The notes beneath the pieces were generated by a model that saw only the letters and a list, made by a program, of their open reading frames with translations, ran no database searches and was not told the origin of the DNA. From Pelagibacteraceae bacterium AG-333-C14 (GTDB lineage: Bacteria > Pseudomonadota > Alphaproteobacteria > Pelagibacterales > AG-422-B15), in NCBI GenBank assembly GCA_003282485.1, contig QBZD01000008.1, positions 1 to 46,583 of the forward strand: a stretch of DNA of 46,583 nt, read 5' to 3'. Position numbers and translations under genes: made by a program. Within the stretch, counting starts at the first letter, position 1; the number at the start of each line of letters is the position of its first letter. Shown one piece after another: positions 35,115 to 42,891 of the stretch.

Positions 35115-36728
35115 GTGATTGAAACCGAATATGATGTGATTGTTGCAGGGTATGGCCCCGTTGGTGAAACTTGCGCAAATCTTCTTGGGTATTATGGCAT
35201 CAAAGCATTAATTCTAGATAAAGAAAAGAACGCCTACCCTTTACCAAGAGCGATTACATGGGATGCTGAGTGTCAGCGAGCTATGTCACACTGCGAATTT
35301 ATAAGTGAAGTAAAGACCAGAAAAATAAGAGGTGTTGATAATAAAGACGCTAACAAAAAATCAATCATGAAAATTACAATGGAGGGTTTTGACACTTATA
35401 ACTATCAGCATAGAATTTTATTTATTCATCAGCCACAATTTGATGAGGCACATAGAGAAAACGCAAAAAAATATTCTACAAATACAATAAAAACAGGCAG
35501 TGAACTTTTAGCAGTAGATGAAATAAATGGTGTCGTGAATTGTACATACAAAGATATTGAAACCAATGAGGAGTTTAAAGTTACAAGCAAGTATCTTTTA
35601 GCTTGTGATGGCGCTAATAGTACAGTTAGAAAACTTAACAATATCAAATTAAATAGTCTTGACGCTGATGAAGCCTGGATGGTTGTCGATGGGTATACCA
35701 AAAGTAGTTTTGAGTGTTTTACCGATATAGATGCTATTCAATATTGTAATCCAAATCGACCAACGACGATAATTCAAGGTGTAGAAAATTGCTTTAGATT
35801 TGAGATTGCATACATGCCTGGGGATACTGTTGAAGAAATACAAAGAGAAAGTGTCTTTAGAAAATATATAGATCAATGGATTGGCGATAATGAAGTAGAA
35901 TTTAGTAGAACTGCTGTGTACTCCTTTCATGCGGCAGCTGCAGAGAGATGGAGTAATGGAAATATTTTTCTTCTTGGTGATGCCGCTCACCAGATGCCTC
36001 CCTTTATGGGGCAAGGCATGAACTCAGGCTGCAGAGATGCTGAGAACTTACTATGGAAAATTAATGGAGTACTAAAAGGTCATTATAAGACGAATATTTT
36101 AGAGACTTATGAAACAGAGAGAAAGCCGCATGTTGCACGTATTACAAGAGCAGCAATCAAAATGGGTGGTGTGATAAATGCAAAAAGTAAGTTTAAAGCT
36201 TTTATCCGAAACGCTACTTTAAGGATGCAGGGTTACTTCAAAGGTAAAGAAAATGTATTTCCTATTCTGAATGGAAACCGTCTTGGTCAAGGAGTTCATA
36301 ATATGCCTAAAATTAAAGATGTCTCTCTTGAACGATATTACTTTAATGAAATTAGTGTACGGCTTAATGATGGCAGGATTCAAAGTACTGACAAAGTTTT
36401 AGGAAAGAATTTTGGTATGATTTTAAATAATTTTGAGGGCAATAAAAAAATTTCTGATGAGTACCTAGGGTTCCTGAATAAACATAATTTTAAAATTATA
36501 AATATCTCTGACAATCATGAACAATCTAATTACGACAATTATATTGCTTGTGAAGATACTCACTCTGACATGCAGATTTATTGTGATAAGTATGAATGCG
36601 ACGCTGTCATCTTAAGGCCTGACAAATATGTTTTTGATATTTGTAATTTTGAAGCGGAAAATCTTGATGAAATAGTTTCATCTGCGATTAAAAACTTAGA
36701 AAAAACTGCCGTATTTACTCCAAGTTAG
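35115..36728 (+). CDS. Class A FAD-dependent aromatic monooxygenase (MhpA-like)
   Basis: Single-component flavin hydroxylase (537 aa). Three family fingerprints are present: the FAD Rossmann motif VAGYGPVGETCANLL at residues 9-23, the DG motif ACDGANSTVRK near 160 and the GD motif LLGDAAHQMPPFMGQGMNSG near 290. The closest recognisable relatives are MhpA (3-hydroxyphenylpropionate hydroxylase) and similar phenol hydroxylases, which use NAD(P)H and O2 to ortho-hydroxylate a phenolic ring. The start codon is GTG at 35115, five bases after the FAH-family stop. Its stop lies in a palindrome shared with the convergent DUF1330 gene. The actual substrate is unknown. Confidence 0.88.
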   Translation: MIETEYDVIVAGYGPVGETCANLLGYYGIKALILDKEKNAYPLPRAITWDAECQRAMSHCEFISEVKTRKIRGVDNKDANKKSIMKITMEGFDTYNYQHRILFIHQPQFDEAHRENAKKYSTNTIKTGSELLAVDEINGVVNCTYKDIETNEEFKVTSKYLLACDGANSTVRKLNNIKLNSLDADEAWMVVDGYTKSSFECFTDIDAIQYCNPNRPTTIIQGVENCFRFEIAYMPGDTVEEIQRESVFRKYIDQWIGDNEVEFSRTAVYSFHAAAAERWSNGNIFLLGDAAHQMPPFMGQGMNSGCRDAENLLWKINGVLKGHYKTNILETYETERKPHVARITRAAIKMGGVINAKSKFKAFIRNATLRMQGYFKGKENVFPILNGNRLGQGVHNMPKIKDVSLERYYFNEISVRLNDGRIQSTDKVLGKNFGMILNNFEGNKKISDEYLGFLNKHNFKIINISDNHEQSNYDNYIACEDTHSDMQIYCDKYECDAVILRPDKYVFDICNFEAENLDEIVSSAIKNLEKTAVFTPS

Positions 36729-36740
36729 TTAAGCTAACTT
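36722..36740. terminator. Palindrome spanning two convergent stop codons
   Basis: AAGTTAG (36722-36728) and CTAACTT (36734-36740) are perfect 7-base arms around a 5-base loop. The TAG of the monooxygenase is the end of the left arm and the TAG of the convergent DUF1330 gene is the start of the right arm. On the plus strand CTTTTT follows, so it may act as a weak terminator; the stem is AT-rich. Confidence 0.4.
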
Positions 36741-37045
36741 CTTTTTGGTAGGCTTTTAATTATACTTAAATTATTCAAAATTGCCGATGAGCGTCTAATC
36801 TTCGCAAGTTCTTGATATTCAGGATCGTTATACCATGCTTTGGCGTCTTCTTCTGATGGGAAGGTCCATAATATAGTGCGACCTTCTATAGGTTTTTCAC
36901 CTTCTAGATGTTCAATTTTATCATCAAAAGTTATGAACTCACCTCCATATTTCTTTAGTATTGGAAAAAATCCTTTTTCATAATTTAGATATTTTTCTTT
37001 ATCTTGAATATTGATATCCACAAGCATATAAACTTTTTCACTCAT
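36734..37045 (-). CDS. DUF1330-family protein
   Basis: Small dimeric alpha-beta-barrel-like protein (103 aa). The DUF1330 pattern is visible: YMLVDINIQDKEKYLNYE at the start, the loop KKYGGEFITFDDKIEHLEGE and FPSEEDAKAWYNDPEYQELAKIR at the C-terminus. The biochemical function of the family is not established; members are often found in catabolic clusters. It diverges from the CMD-family gene across a 77-base gap and converges on the monooxygenase, so it sits between the two halves of the aromatic-type gene set. Confidence 0.88.
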   Translation of the reverse strand: MSEKVYMLVDINIQDKEKYLNYEKGFFPILKKYGGEFITFDDKIEHLEGEKPIEGRTILWTFPSEEDAKAWYNDPEYQELAKIRRSSAILNNLSIIKSLPKRS

Positions 37046-37122
37046 ATAATAATCCTATAATGGGTATAAAAAAAATCAAAGATATAAATTGAAACTAATA
37101 TTTTATGAGTTATTAATATTAA

Positions 37123-37497
37123 ATGCCATTAAATGATGAAGATCGAAAAAAAGGCTTAGAAATACTTAAGGAGATGGATCTCCTTAAAGATGATGAAACC
37201 CCAGTATCTAAAAGTTTATTAAAACAAATAATAGACATGCTTTATGGAACTATCTGGTCCAGAACTGACAAACTGAGCCTTAAAGAAAGAAGCATGATCA
37301 CATTAACTGTACTTGTAGCTCTAAACAGAGAAAATGAATTGAAGTCTCATCTAAGAGGAGCAAAGAATTTAGGAATTGAGAAGGAAAAGATTGAAGAAAT
37401 GATTTTGCACGTTGCTCATTACAGTGGGTTCCCAACTGCTGTTTCTGCCAGTCAGTTATTAAATAAAGTCTGGGATGAAAAAAAAGAATCTCAATAA
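37123..37497 (+). CDS. Carboxymuconolactone decarboxylase-family protein
   Basis: Small helical protein (124 aa) of the CMD/AhpD-like superfamily. Visible landmarks are LSLKERSMITLTVLVALNRENELKSHLRGAKNLG (shown here as several helices; the family block runs about residues 47-80) and EMILHVAHYSGFPTAVSASQLL, which is closer to 4-carboxymuconolactone decarboxylase than to AhpD, since no CxxC redox motif is present. It may act in aromatic catabolism. Its end overlaps the GST gene by 23 bases, so the two are translationally linked. Confidence 0.86.
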   Translation: MPLNDEDRKKGLEILKEMDLLKDDETPVSKSLLKQIIDMLYGTIWSRTDKLSLKERSMITLTVLVALNRENELKSHLRGAKNLGIEKEKIEEMILHVAHYSGFPTAVSASQLLNKVWDEKKESQ

Positions 37498-38410
37498 AGA
37501 CAATCTTATAGGTAAACAAGATTATAAAGTTTCAAACTTTAATCATGAATGGGTTCTATTTCACAATGAGTTTTCTATTTGTTCAAGGAAAGTAAGGGTT
37601 TGTTTAGAAGAATTAAGTATTAATTATCATTCTCGACATATACATCTTATCGAGACAAAAGATTGTGAAAATTTATCAAATGATTACCTAAAAATAAATC
37701 CCACTGCAACAGTACCAGTCTTGCTGCATGATAATTATCCAATATATGAATCTCATGAGCAAATTAAATATGTATCTAAACTTAAGCCAGGGTTTCTTTA
37801 CAATGATGAAATAGTGGAGAAGTGGAATGAAAAAGGCTCTTTAGTGGGCGATGATCCCATGAACGGAATTAAAGATTACGCAGGAAACTGTATTTCAATT
37901 ATGATGCAACCACTTTTTGCGGCTATGTTAAAAAAAGTTAGTATTTTTAAATTTATAAAATATTTTAAACATCCATCAAAATTTAGAGCTTTCTTCTTTG
38001 TGATATTTAAATTAATGGGTAATAGTGCGTTTAGAAAAAATGCACCTAATCAGAAGGCAGCTGTTAGAGCTTTTAAATGTTTAAAAGTACATTTTGATGA
38101 ATTAAATTATCATCTCAATGATAGAAGTTGGATTGGAGGTGAAAAATTTAGCATTGCTGACATAACATGGATGGTTTTATTTCATCGTGTCGAGGAATTA
38201 CAAATTATAGATTTATTAATAGGCAATCATGAAAATTTAAAAGAATATCATAAGCGCTTAAAAAATCGTGAAAGCTATAAAAAATCGATTCTTGAATTCA
38301 ATAGTGAAGCGATAAGCAATGGCATCAATCAGCTAAAATCAGATATTAAAACTTCAAAAAATATCATTCAATTTTATCAATTAATTCAAGAAGAAAGTAA
38401 GATGGCTTGA
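37475..38410 (+). CDS. Glutathione S-transferase-family protein
   Basis: GST-fold protein (311 aa). The N-terminal thioredoxin-like domain (about residues 25-105) has the active-site-like stretch EFSICSRKVRVCLEEL and the cis-proline/glutathione-binding segment NPTATVPVLLHDN with ESHEQI. The helical C-terminal domain carries WIGGEKFSIADITWMVLFHR, the conserved N-capping motif. The length is above that of standard GSTs (about 200-230 aa), similar to GDAP1-like proteins, with an insertion in the middle. In ring-cleavage pathways GSTs act as maleylpyruvate or maleylacetoacetate isomerases, which fits the FAH-family and dioxygenase-like neighbours; detoxification is an alternative. Confidence 0.85.
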   Translation: MKKKNLNKDNLIGKQDYKVSNFNHEWVLFHNEFSICSRKVRVCLEELSINYHSRHIHLIETKDCENLSNDYLKINPTATVPVLLHDNYPIYESHEQIKYVSKLKPGFLYNDEIVEKWNEKGSLVGDDPMNGIKDYAGNCISIMMQPLFAAMLKKVSIFKFIKYFKHPSKFRAFFFVIFKLMGNSAFRKNAPNQKAAVRAFKCLKVHFDELNYHLNDRSWIGGEKFSIADITWMVLFHRVEELQIIDLLIGNHENLKEYHKRLKNRESYKKSILEFNSEAISNGINQLKSDIKTSKNIIQFYQLIQEESKMA

Positions 38411-38442
38411 AACTATAAAATATAGGTATTATTTATATACTC

Positions 38443-38451
38443 TGATATAAT
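38443..38451 (+). promoter_or_regulatory. Extended -10 promoter before aprM
   Basis: TGATATAAT (38443-38451) is an extended -10 element (TGnTATAAT). It ends 13 bases before the aprM ATG, so the transcript would have a very short leader, and no Shine-Dalgarno sequence is visible in it. No convincing -35 is seen, which is common with extended -10 promoters. Confidence 0.45.
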
Positions 38452-38464
38452 CACACTGATACTT

Positions 38465-39259
38465 ATGCTTTATACGAATCCATTCGCAGAATTAATAAGC
38501 TTCATGCCCGTTGAAGCATTACAAGCTTTTGTTATACTCATGGTCGCTATGGTTGCCATAGGTACAATCTTAGACATGGCGCATAAGAAAAATGCCAAGT
38601 ACTTCTTTATCAATTACAAAAAAGCGACTGAGTCAGCTACGAAAAAAGTTAGCGCAGGAGAAAAAGCAGCTGTTATTTCCAAAACTATAGCAAGTGATAT
38701 TTTAACTACATCTGAACTAGGTCGTGGACAAAGAAGAGCAGCGCATTTGCTTGGCATGTATGGATCAATCTTATTTTGGATATGCTCAGCGGTATTGATA
38801 TTCGCTTACACTGGAGTCGCTAAAGAAGCGCCATATCAAGTTTCTGCTTTATGGCATATAGGCGCTCTAATGACTTGTTTGGGTGGATACTGGTTTTGGT
38901 TTTTCTTGCGAGTTGATGTTTCTGCGGAGGCAAATCCATGGAAAAGGATTATTAGGGCAGACCTGTTTGTATTGTCTTTATTGGCCGCTGCAACTTTTGG
39001 ACTTGCATGGTCTTATACCCAATACGCAAGTGTACCTATATTTGATAGCTTGTTTCTGGTTCTTTACGCTCTATCTAACATAGTATTGTTTGGAGGGGTA
39101 TATTGGTCAAAATTTGCTCATATGTTTTATAAACCGGGTGCTGCAATTCAAAAAAACCTGTCAGAAGTTGATGGTTACCGTGACGATTTGCCAGGTCCGG
39201 CTGATGCTCCTAAGCAATTTGGCCTTGGAATAAAGCGAGAATCACCTAGGCATTATTAA
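38465..39259 (+). CDS. aprM: Adenylylsulfate reductase membrane anchor AprM
   Basis: Integral membrane protein (264 aa) encoded directly before aprB and aprA, matching AprM, the membrane anchor proposed to link APS reductase to the quinone pool in organisms lacking QmoABC. Five hydrophobic segments are readable (about residues 17-37, 95-115, 120-142, 160-180 and 185-205). The C-terminus, GYRDDLPGPADAPKQFGLG, is soluble. There is no other qmo gene nearby. The identification rests on membrane topology and its fixed position in the aprMBA unit. Confidence 0.88.
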   Translation: MLYTNPFAELISFMPVEALQAFVILMVAMVAIGTILDMAHKKNAKYFFINYKKATESATKKVSAGEKAAVISKTIASDILTTSELGRGQRRAAHLLGMYGSILFWICSAVLIFAYTGVAKEAPYQVSALWHIGALMTCLGGYWFWFFLRVDVSAEANPWKRIIRADLFVLSLLAAATFGLAWSYTQYASVPIFDSLFLVLYALSNIVLFGGVYWSKFAHMFYKPGAAIQKNLSEVDGYRDDLPGPADAPKQFGLGIKRESPRHY

Positions 39260-39299
39260 TAAAATTTGATTAACTGGTAAAAGAGAAGAGGAAAAAATT

Positions 39300-39770
39300 A
39301 TGTCAACATTTGTATACATGACAAGATGTGATGGGTGCGGTCATTGCGTTGATATTTGTCCATCAGATATCATGCATATTGATAAAGAAACAAGGCGTGC
39401 CGTGAATATTGAACCTAACATGTGTTGGGAATGTTATTCGTGTGTGAAGGCATGTCCACAAAATGCAATTGATGTTAGAGGATATGCAGACTTTGCACCC
39501 ATGCATCATAAAGTAAGAGTTTTAAGAGAAGAAGAAAAAGGAACTATTTCTTGGAGGATCAAATTTAGAAATGGTCATGAAAAGAATTTTGTTTCACCGA
39601 TTACAACAAAACCATGGGGTAAACATATTCCAAAACTTGCTGAAGAAAAAGCTCCTACTGATGATGAATTAAATTCACAGCTTCTTTATTCAGAGCCCAC
39701 TGGTTTAAATATAGAAACTGGACTGCCTGAAATAGATAAAGAAAAATTTAAAGAAGGCGTTTACTATTAA
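39300..39770 (+). CDS. aprB: Adenylylsulfate reductase beta subunit
   Basis: Iron-sulfur subunit (156 aa) of dissimilatory APS reductase. Two [4Fe-4S] motifs are intact: C10-x2-C13-x2-C16-x3-C20P and C42-x2-C45-x2-C48-x3-C52P. The C-terminal tail wraps around AprA in known structures. It transfers electrons between AprA's FAD and the membrane partner. GAGG precedes the ATG, and the gene lies 40 bases after aprM and 3 bases before aprA. In an aerobic plankton bacterium with xsc upstream, sulfite oxidation to APS is the likelier direction. Confidence 0.95.
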   Translation: MSTFVYMTRCDGCGHCVDICPSDIMHIDKETRRAVNIEPNMCWECYSCVKACPQNAIDVRGYADFAPMHHKVRVLREEEKGTISWRIKFRNGHEKNFVSPITTKPWGKHIPKLAEEKAPTDDELNSQLLYSEPTGLNIETGLPEIDKEKFKEGVYY

Positions 39771-39773
39771 TCG

Positions 39774-41609
39774 ATGGCTAAAATTCAAACTATTCATGAG
39801 GATTGCGATATCCTTATTATTGGCGGAGGTATGGCAGGTACAGGTGCCACATTTGAATCCAGGCACTGGGGAAGAAATTTAAAAATTGTCTGTGTTGAAA
39901 AAGCTAACATAGATAGAAGCGGTGCTGTAGCTCAAGGCCTTTATGCAATCAATTGTTATATGGGCATGCAATGGGATGAGAATCAACCAGAAGACCATGT
40001 TCGGTACGCAAGAAATGATCTCATGGGATTGGTTAGAGAAGATTTAGCATACGACATGGCAAGGCACGTTGACTCAACTGTTCACATGTTTGATGAATGG
40101 GGTCTTCCTATCATGAGAGATAAGGAGACAGGAAGATATCAACGTGAGGGCAAATGGCAGGTTATGATTCATGGTGAAAGCTATAAGCCTATAGTTGCCG
40201 AAGCTGCGAAGAAATCAGCAGATAAGATTTATAACCGTATCATGATCACCCACCTCCTTATGGATGAAGGAAAAGAAAATCGTGTAGGTGGAGCTGTGGG
40301 TTTTAATATGAGAACTGGAAACTACCACGTATTTAAAGCTAAAGCGGTTATTGTTGCCGCGGGTGGAGCTTCACACATTTTTAAACCAAGAGCTGTTGGC
40401 GAAGGCATGGGAAGAACTTGGTATGCGCCATGGAGCAATGGATCAGCGTACGCATTGCCTATTGCTGCTGGAGCAAAGATGACACAAATGGAAAATAGAA
40501 TTGTGCTCACGAGATTTAAAGATGGATATGGCCCTGTAGGTGCTTATTTCTTACATTTGAAAACATACACTCAAAACGGCAATGGAGAGAACTATGAGCA
40601 AAAGTGGTATGAGGATACTAAAAAATTAGTTGGAGAGTATATTGACCATACTCCTGTACCAACATGCCTAAGAAATCATGCATTCATTGAGGAAGTTAAG
40701 GCTGGTGGTGGTCCAATTCACATGGTTACAACAGAAGCCTTCCAAGACCCTCACTTAGAAACTATTGGGTGGGAAAACTTCTTAGGTATGACGGTAGGTC
40801 AAGCTGTTGTTTGGGCGTCACAAAATATCGACCCTAAATATACCAACCCTGAATTAACAACCTCTGAACCATACGTTATGGGTTCACACGCAACATGTTC
40901 TGGTGCATGGGTAAGTGGTCCCGAAGATTTATCTCCATCTGAATATTTTTGGGGATACAATCGAATGATGAGTGTCGATGGTTTGTTTGGAGCTGGTGAC
41001 ACCGTTGGGGGAAGTGCTCATAAGTTTTCATCAGGATCATTTACTGAAGGTCGTCTAGCGGCTAAAGCTGCCGTTAAGTACATTATGGACTTAAAAAATG
41101 ATGAAATATTAATCAACGAAAAACAATATGAAGATTTAAAGGAGGTTATTTATAAACCTCTTGAAAACTATAAGGTTGGACGTAATGAAATAACAGCAGG
41201 AACGGTATCACCGAGTTATTTATTGCCAATACAGGGGCTCCAAAGATTACAAAAAATTATGGACGAATATGTAGGCGGTGTTGGAGTTAATTATATGACT
41301 AATGAAAATCTCCTTAACAGAGGTCTTGAACTACTTCATATGCTAGAAGAAGATTTAGAATATATTGGCGCTGAAGATTATCATCAGCTTATGAGAGCTT
41401 GGGAGCTCAAACACCGGTTAATGACATCACAATGTGTCACACATCATACTCTATTTAGAAAAGAAACTAGATGGCCTGGATATTATTACCGAGGTGATCA
41501 CATGAAGCTTGATGATGACAATTGGCATTGCCTTACTGTATCAAGACGAGATCCTAAAAGTGGTGAATTTTCCCTTGAAAAAGCCCCTCTGTATCACATT
41601 GTTGATTAA
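39774..41609 (+). CDS. aprA: Adenylylsulfate reductase alpha subunit
   Basis: FAD-containing catalytic subunit (611 aa) of APS reductase, interconverting APS and sulfite plus AMP. The FAD-binding motif is CDILIIGGGMAGTGATFESR (about residues 10-30), and VEKANIDRSGAVAQGLYAIN is distinctive for AprA within the fumarate-reductase superfamily. The C-terminal domain contains HTLFRKETRWPGYYYRGDH, a conserved substrate-domain segment. The length matches the family. It follows aprB by three bases and abuts a small unknown gene. Oxidative use (sulfite from Xsc) is inferred from context, since no dissimilatory sulfite reductase is nearby. Confidence 0.96.
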   Translation: MAKIQTIHEDCDILIIGGGMAGTGATFESRHWGRNLKIVCVEKANIDRSGAVAQGLYAINCYMGMQWDENQPEDHVRYARNDLMGLVREDLAYDMARHVDSTVHMFDEWGLPIMRDKETGRYQREGKWQVMIHGESYKPIVAEAAKKSADKIYNRIMITHLLMDEGKENRVGGAVGFNMRTGNYHVFKAKAVIVAAGGASHIFKPRAVGEGMGRTWYAPWSNGSAYALPIAAGAKMTQMENRIVLTRFKDGYGPVGAYFLHLKTYTQNGNGENYEQKWYEDTKKLVGEYIDHTPVPTCLRNHAFIEEVKAGGGPIHMVTTEAFQDPHLETIGWENFLGMTVGQAVVWASQNIDPKYTNPELTTSEPYVMGSHATCSGAWVSGPEDLSPSEYFWGYNRMMSVDGLFGAGDTVGGSAHKFSSGSFTEGRLAAKAAVKYIMDLKNDEILINEKQYEDLKEVIYKPLENYKVGRNEITAGTVSPSYLLPIQGLQRLQKIMDEYVGGVGVNYMTNENLLNRGLELLHMLEEDLEYIGAEDYHQLMRAWELKHRLMTSQCVTHHTLFRKETRWPGYYYRGDHMKLDDDNWHCLTVSRRDPKSGEFSLEKAPLYHIVD

Positions 41610-41960
41610 ATGAATCTTTTGGAAAAATCGGATAAAGAGCTCTTAGAGATTGCTCAACCAATGTGGGATAACTTAATACAGTGTTCTAATAAACAAGACT
41701 ATTTTGGATTTACTCAAAATTTTTCAGCTCGAATGCTATTTGGTGCGAATGAAATTGAACTTGCAAAACAGTGGGCTAATAATGACGTAATCACAAGTCT
41801 AACTGAAGAAAGAGAATTTCTTGGATGCCTCAGAAGAGATGAACATGTGACAGTTCTCTTTAAGCAAAAAAGTAGTAAGTCTGATGGAGATTATCTTGGC
41901 AGATTAGTATTGGGAATTGAAGACACTGAAATAAAAATCTTTGGAGCTACAATATTCTAA
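41610..41960 (+). CDS. Small protein of unknown function coupled to aprA
   Basis: Protein of 116 aa whose ATG directly follows the aprA TAA stop with no gap, so it is certainly read with aprMBA. No known motif is recognised. It is soluble, with a helical first half (NLLEKSDKELLEIAQPMWDN, FTQNFSARMLFGANEIELAKQW) and a C-terminal half that looks like beta strands (HVTVLFKQ, YLGRLVLGIE, EIKIFGATIF), a layout resembling NTF2/SnoaL-type small folds. A role as APS reductase accessory or chaperone is only inferred from position. Its stop abuts the convergent nucleotidyltransferase stop (TAATTA). Confidence 0.75.
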   Translation: MNLLEKSDKELLEIAQPMWDNLIQCSNKQDYFGFTQNFSARMLFGANEIELAKQWANNDVITSLTEEREFLGCLRRDEHVTVLFKQKSSKSDGDYLGRLVLGIEDTEIKIFGATIF

Positions 41961-42353
41961 TTACAGTTCGTCCTGATCCCTCATTTTTTTTCTAATTTTA
42001 GTAGCAGATATTTTATGAATCTCTTCACCTAAATCATGCTCAGTGAAAGTGTACCCTACTCCACGTCCATATGAAATATCAGTTATATTTGGAACTTTAA
42101 GAACTATATATTCTTTTTCATTTTCATAGCCATGAGCTGATAAGCCATCAATTATTCTTTGTTTAACCTCTTCAAATTCAAAAGGATTGTCTCCCTGACC
42201 ATCAACTCCAGCATCAACGCCAGATACATCTCTAAACATAATACATACTTGGCCTGTTTTTTTTAAAGCCTTTTCAAAAAGCGCTGTATGGCCATCATGC
42301 CATGGCTGCCATCGACCCAACATCTGAGAGGTGGGTTTTTTCCAATCAAACAT
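41961..42353 (-). CDS. Cytidylyl/adenylyltransferase-like nucleotidyltransferase
   Basis: Small nucleotidyltransferase (130 aa) of the HxGH superfamily. The nucleotide-binding motif GRWQPWHDGH is at residues 13-22 and the second motif ISATKIRK at 115-122, as in NMN adenylyltransferases and cytidylyltransferases. It overlaps the end of the P-loop kinase gene by eight bases and probably acts with it on the same metabolite. Such kinase/nucleotidyltransferase pairs also occur in marine phages and surface-polysaccharide loci. Although it converges on aprA, it is far shorter than ATP sulfurylase and should not be called Sat. Confidence 0.78.
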   Translation of the reverse strand: MFDWKKPTSQMLGRWQPWHDGHTALFEKALKKTGQVCIMFRDVSGVDAGVDGQGDNPFEFEEVKQRIIDGLSAHGYENEKEYIVLKVPNITDISYGRGVGYTFTEHDLGEEIHKISATKIRKKMRDQDEL

Positions 42354-42840
42354 TTTGAATTTCCAAAGCTAAGTTATTTATTTCTTCATCACTTAAAAAA
42401 GATTTAATGACTTTATTGGCATTGATTGGAGTTTCAAACATTTTAGTCGTGTCTTTGAATGCATCAGATTTTTCTAGGCTCTCTACTTCAAAAGGAAGAT
42501 CTTTTACTGTCTCCAATTCTTCTTTTTTCTGCTCAACGACCCTTCCTTCTTTAATCGTATCCATCCATATTAAGTAGTCGGGCTCAAAAGAAAGTCTTGA
42601 GCGTTCGGTGGGTGCAACAAAGTCACAAATAACTGACCTTCCATTACTCACTTCAAAGTCAGCAAATGCTGTCATTCTATTTGCCTGTCTTGCTCTGCCT
42701 TCTGTAGAAAAATCCCAGTCATTTGAAGCTGTTCTTATAACATCTGCATTATACCAAGCACAATTTTCAATACCATCTGCCAATCTCTTTGCAAGCCAAG
42801 TTTTGCCTGATCCAGGAAGTCCACAAATAAGAATTTTCAT
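42346..42840 (-). CDS. Adenylylsulfate-kinase-like P-loop kinase
   Basis: P-loop kinase (164 aa) related to APS kinase. The Walker A motif GLPGSGKT is at residues 7-14, WYNADVIR replaces the usual DGDxxR, and ICDFVAPTERSR corresponds to the FISPxxxxR block. In true CysC the first motif reads GLSGSGKS and the following region has a FSxxDR(x)EN pattern; here it is DFSTEGRARQANRM, so the substrate may differ. The C-terminal 60 residues are acidic. It is translationally coupled to the nucleotidyltransferase gene. Whether APS, a sugar or another alcohol is phosphorylated is open. Confidence 0.78.
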   Translation of the reverse strand: MKILICGLPGSGKTWLAKRLADGIENCAWYNADVIRTASNDWDFSTEGRARQANRMTAFADFEVSNGRSVICDFVAPTERSRLSFEPDYLIWMDTIKEGRVVEQKKEELETVKDLPFEVESLEKSDAFKDTTKMFETPINANKVIKSFLSDEEINNLALEIQNV

Positions 42841-42891
42841 ATTAGCATCTACTATATTAAATTATTTATTAATCATAAAGTGTGATGGGTT

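Noticed and set aside
35649..36014. Antisense open frame of 121 codons within the monooxygenase gene.
   Set aside because: The monooxygenase frame has all three flavoprotein motifs; the antisense frame has no recognisable feature. The same holds for the antisense frame at 44770-45135 inside the exporter gene.
42346..42840. Calling the kinase a true APS kinase (cysC).
   Set aside because: The first motif and the DGDxxR region deviate from CysC and the partner is a small nucleotidyltransferase, not ATP sulfurylase; a broader family call is safer.
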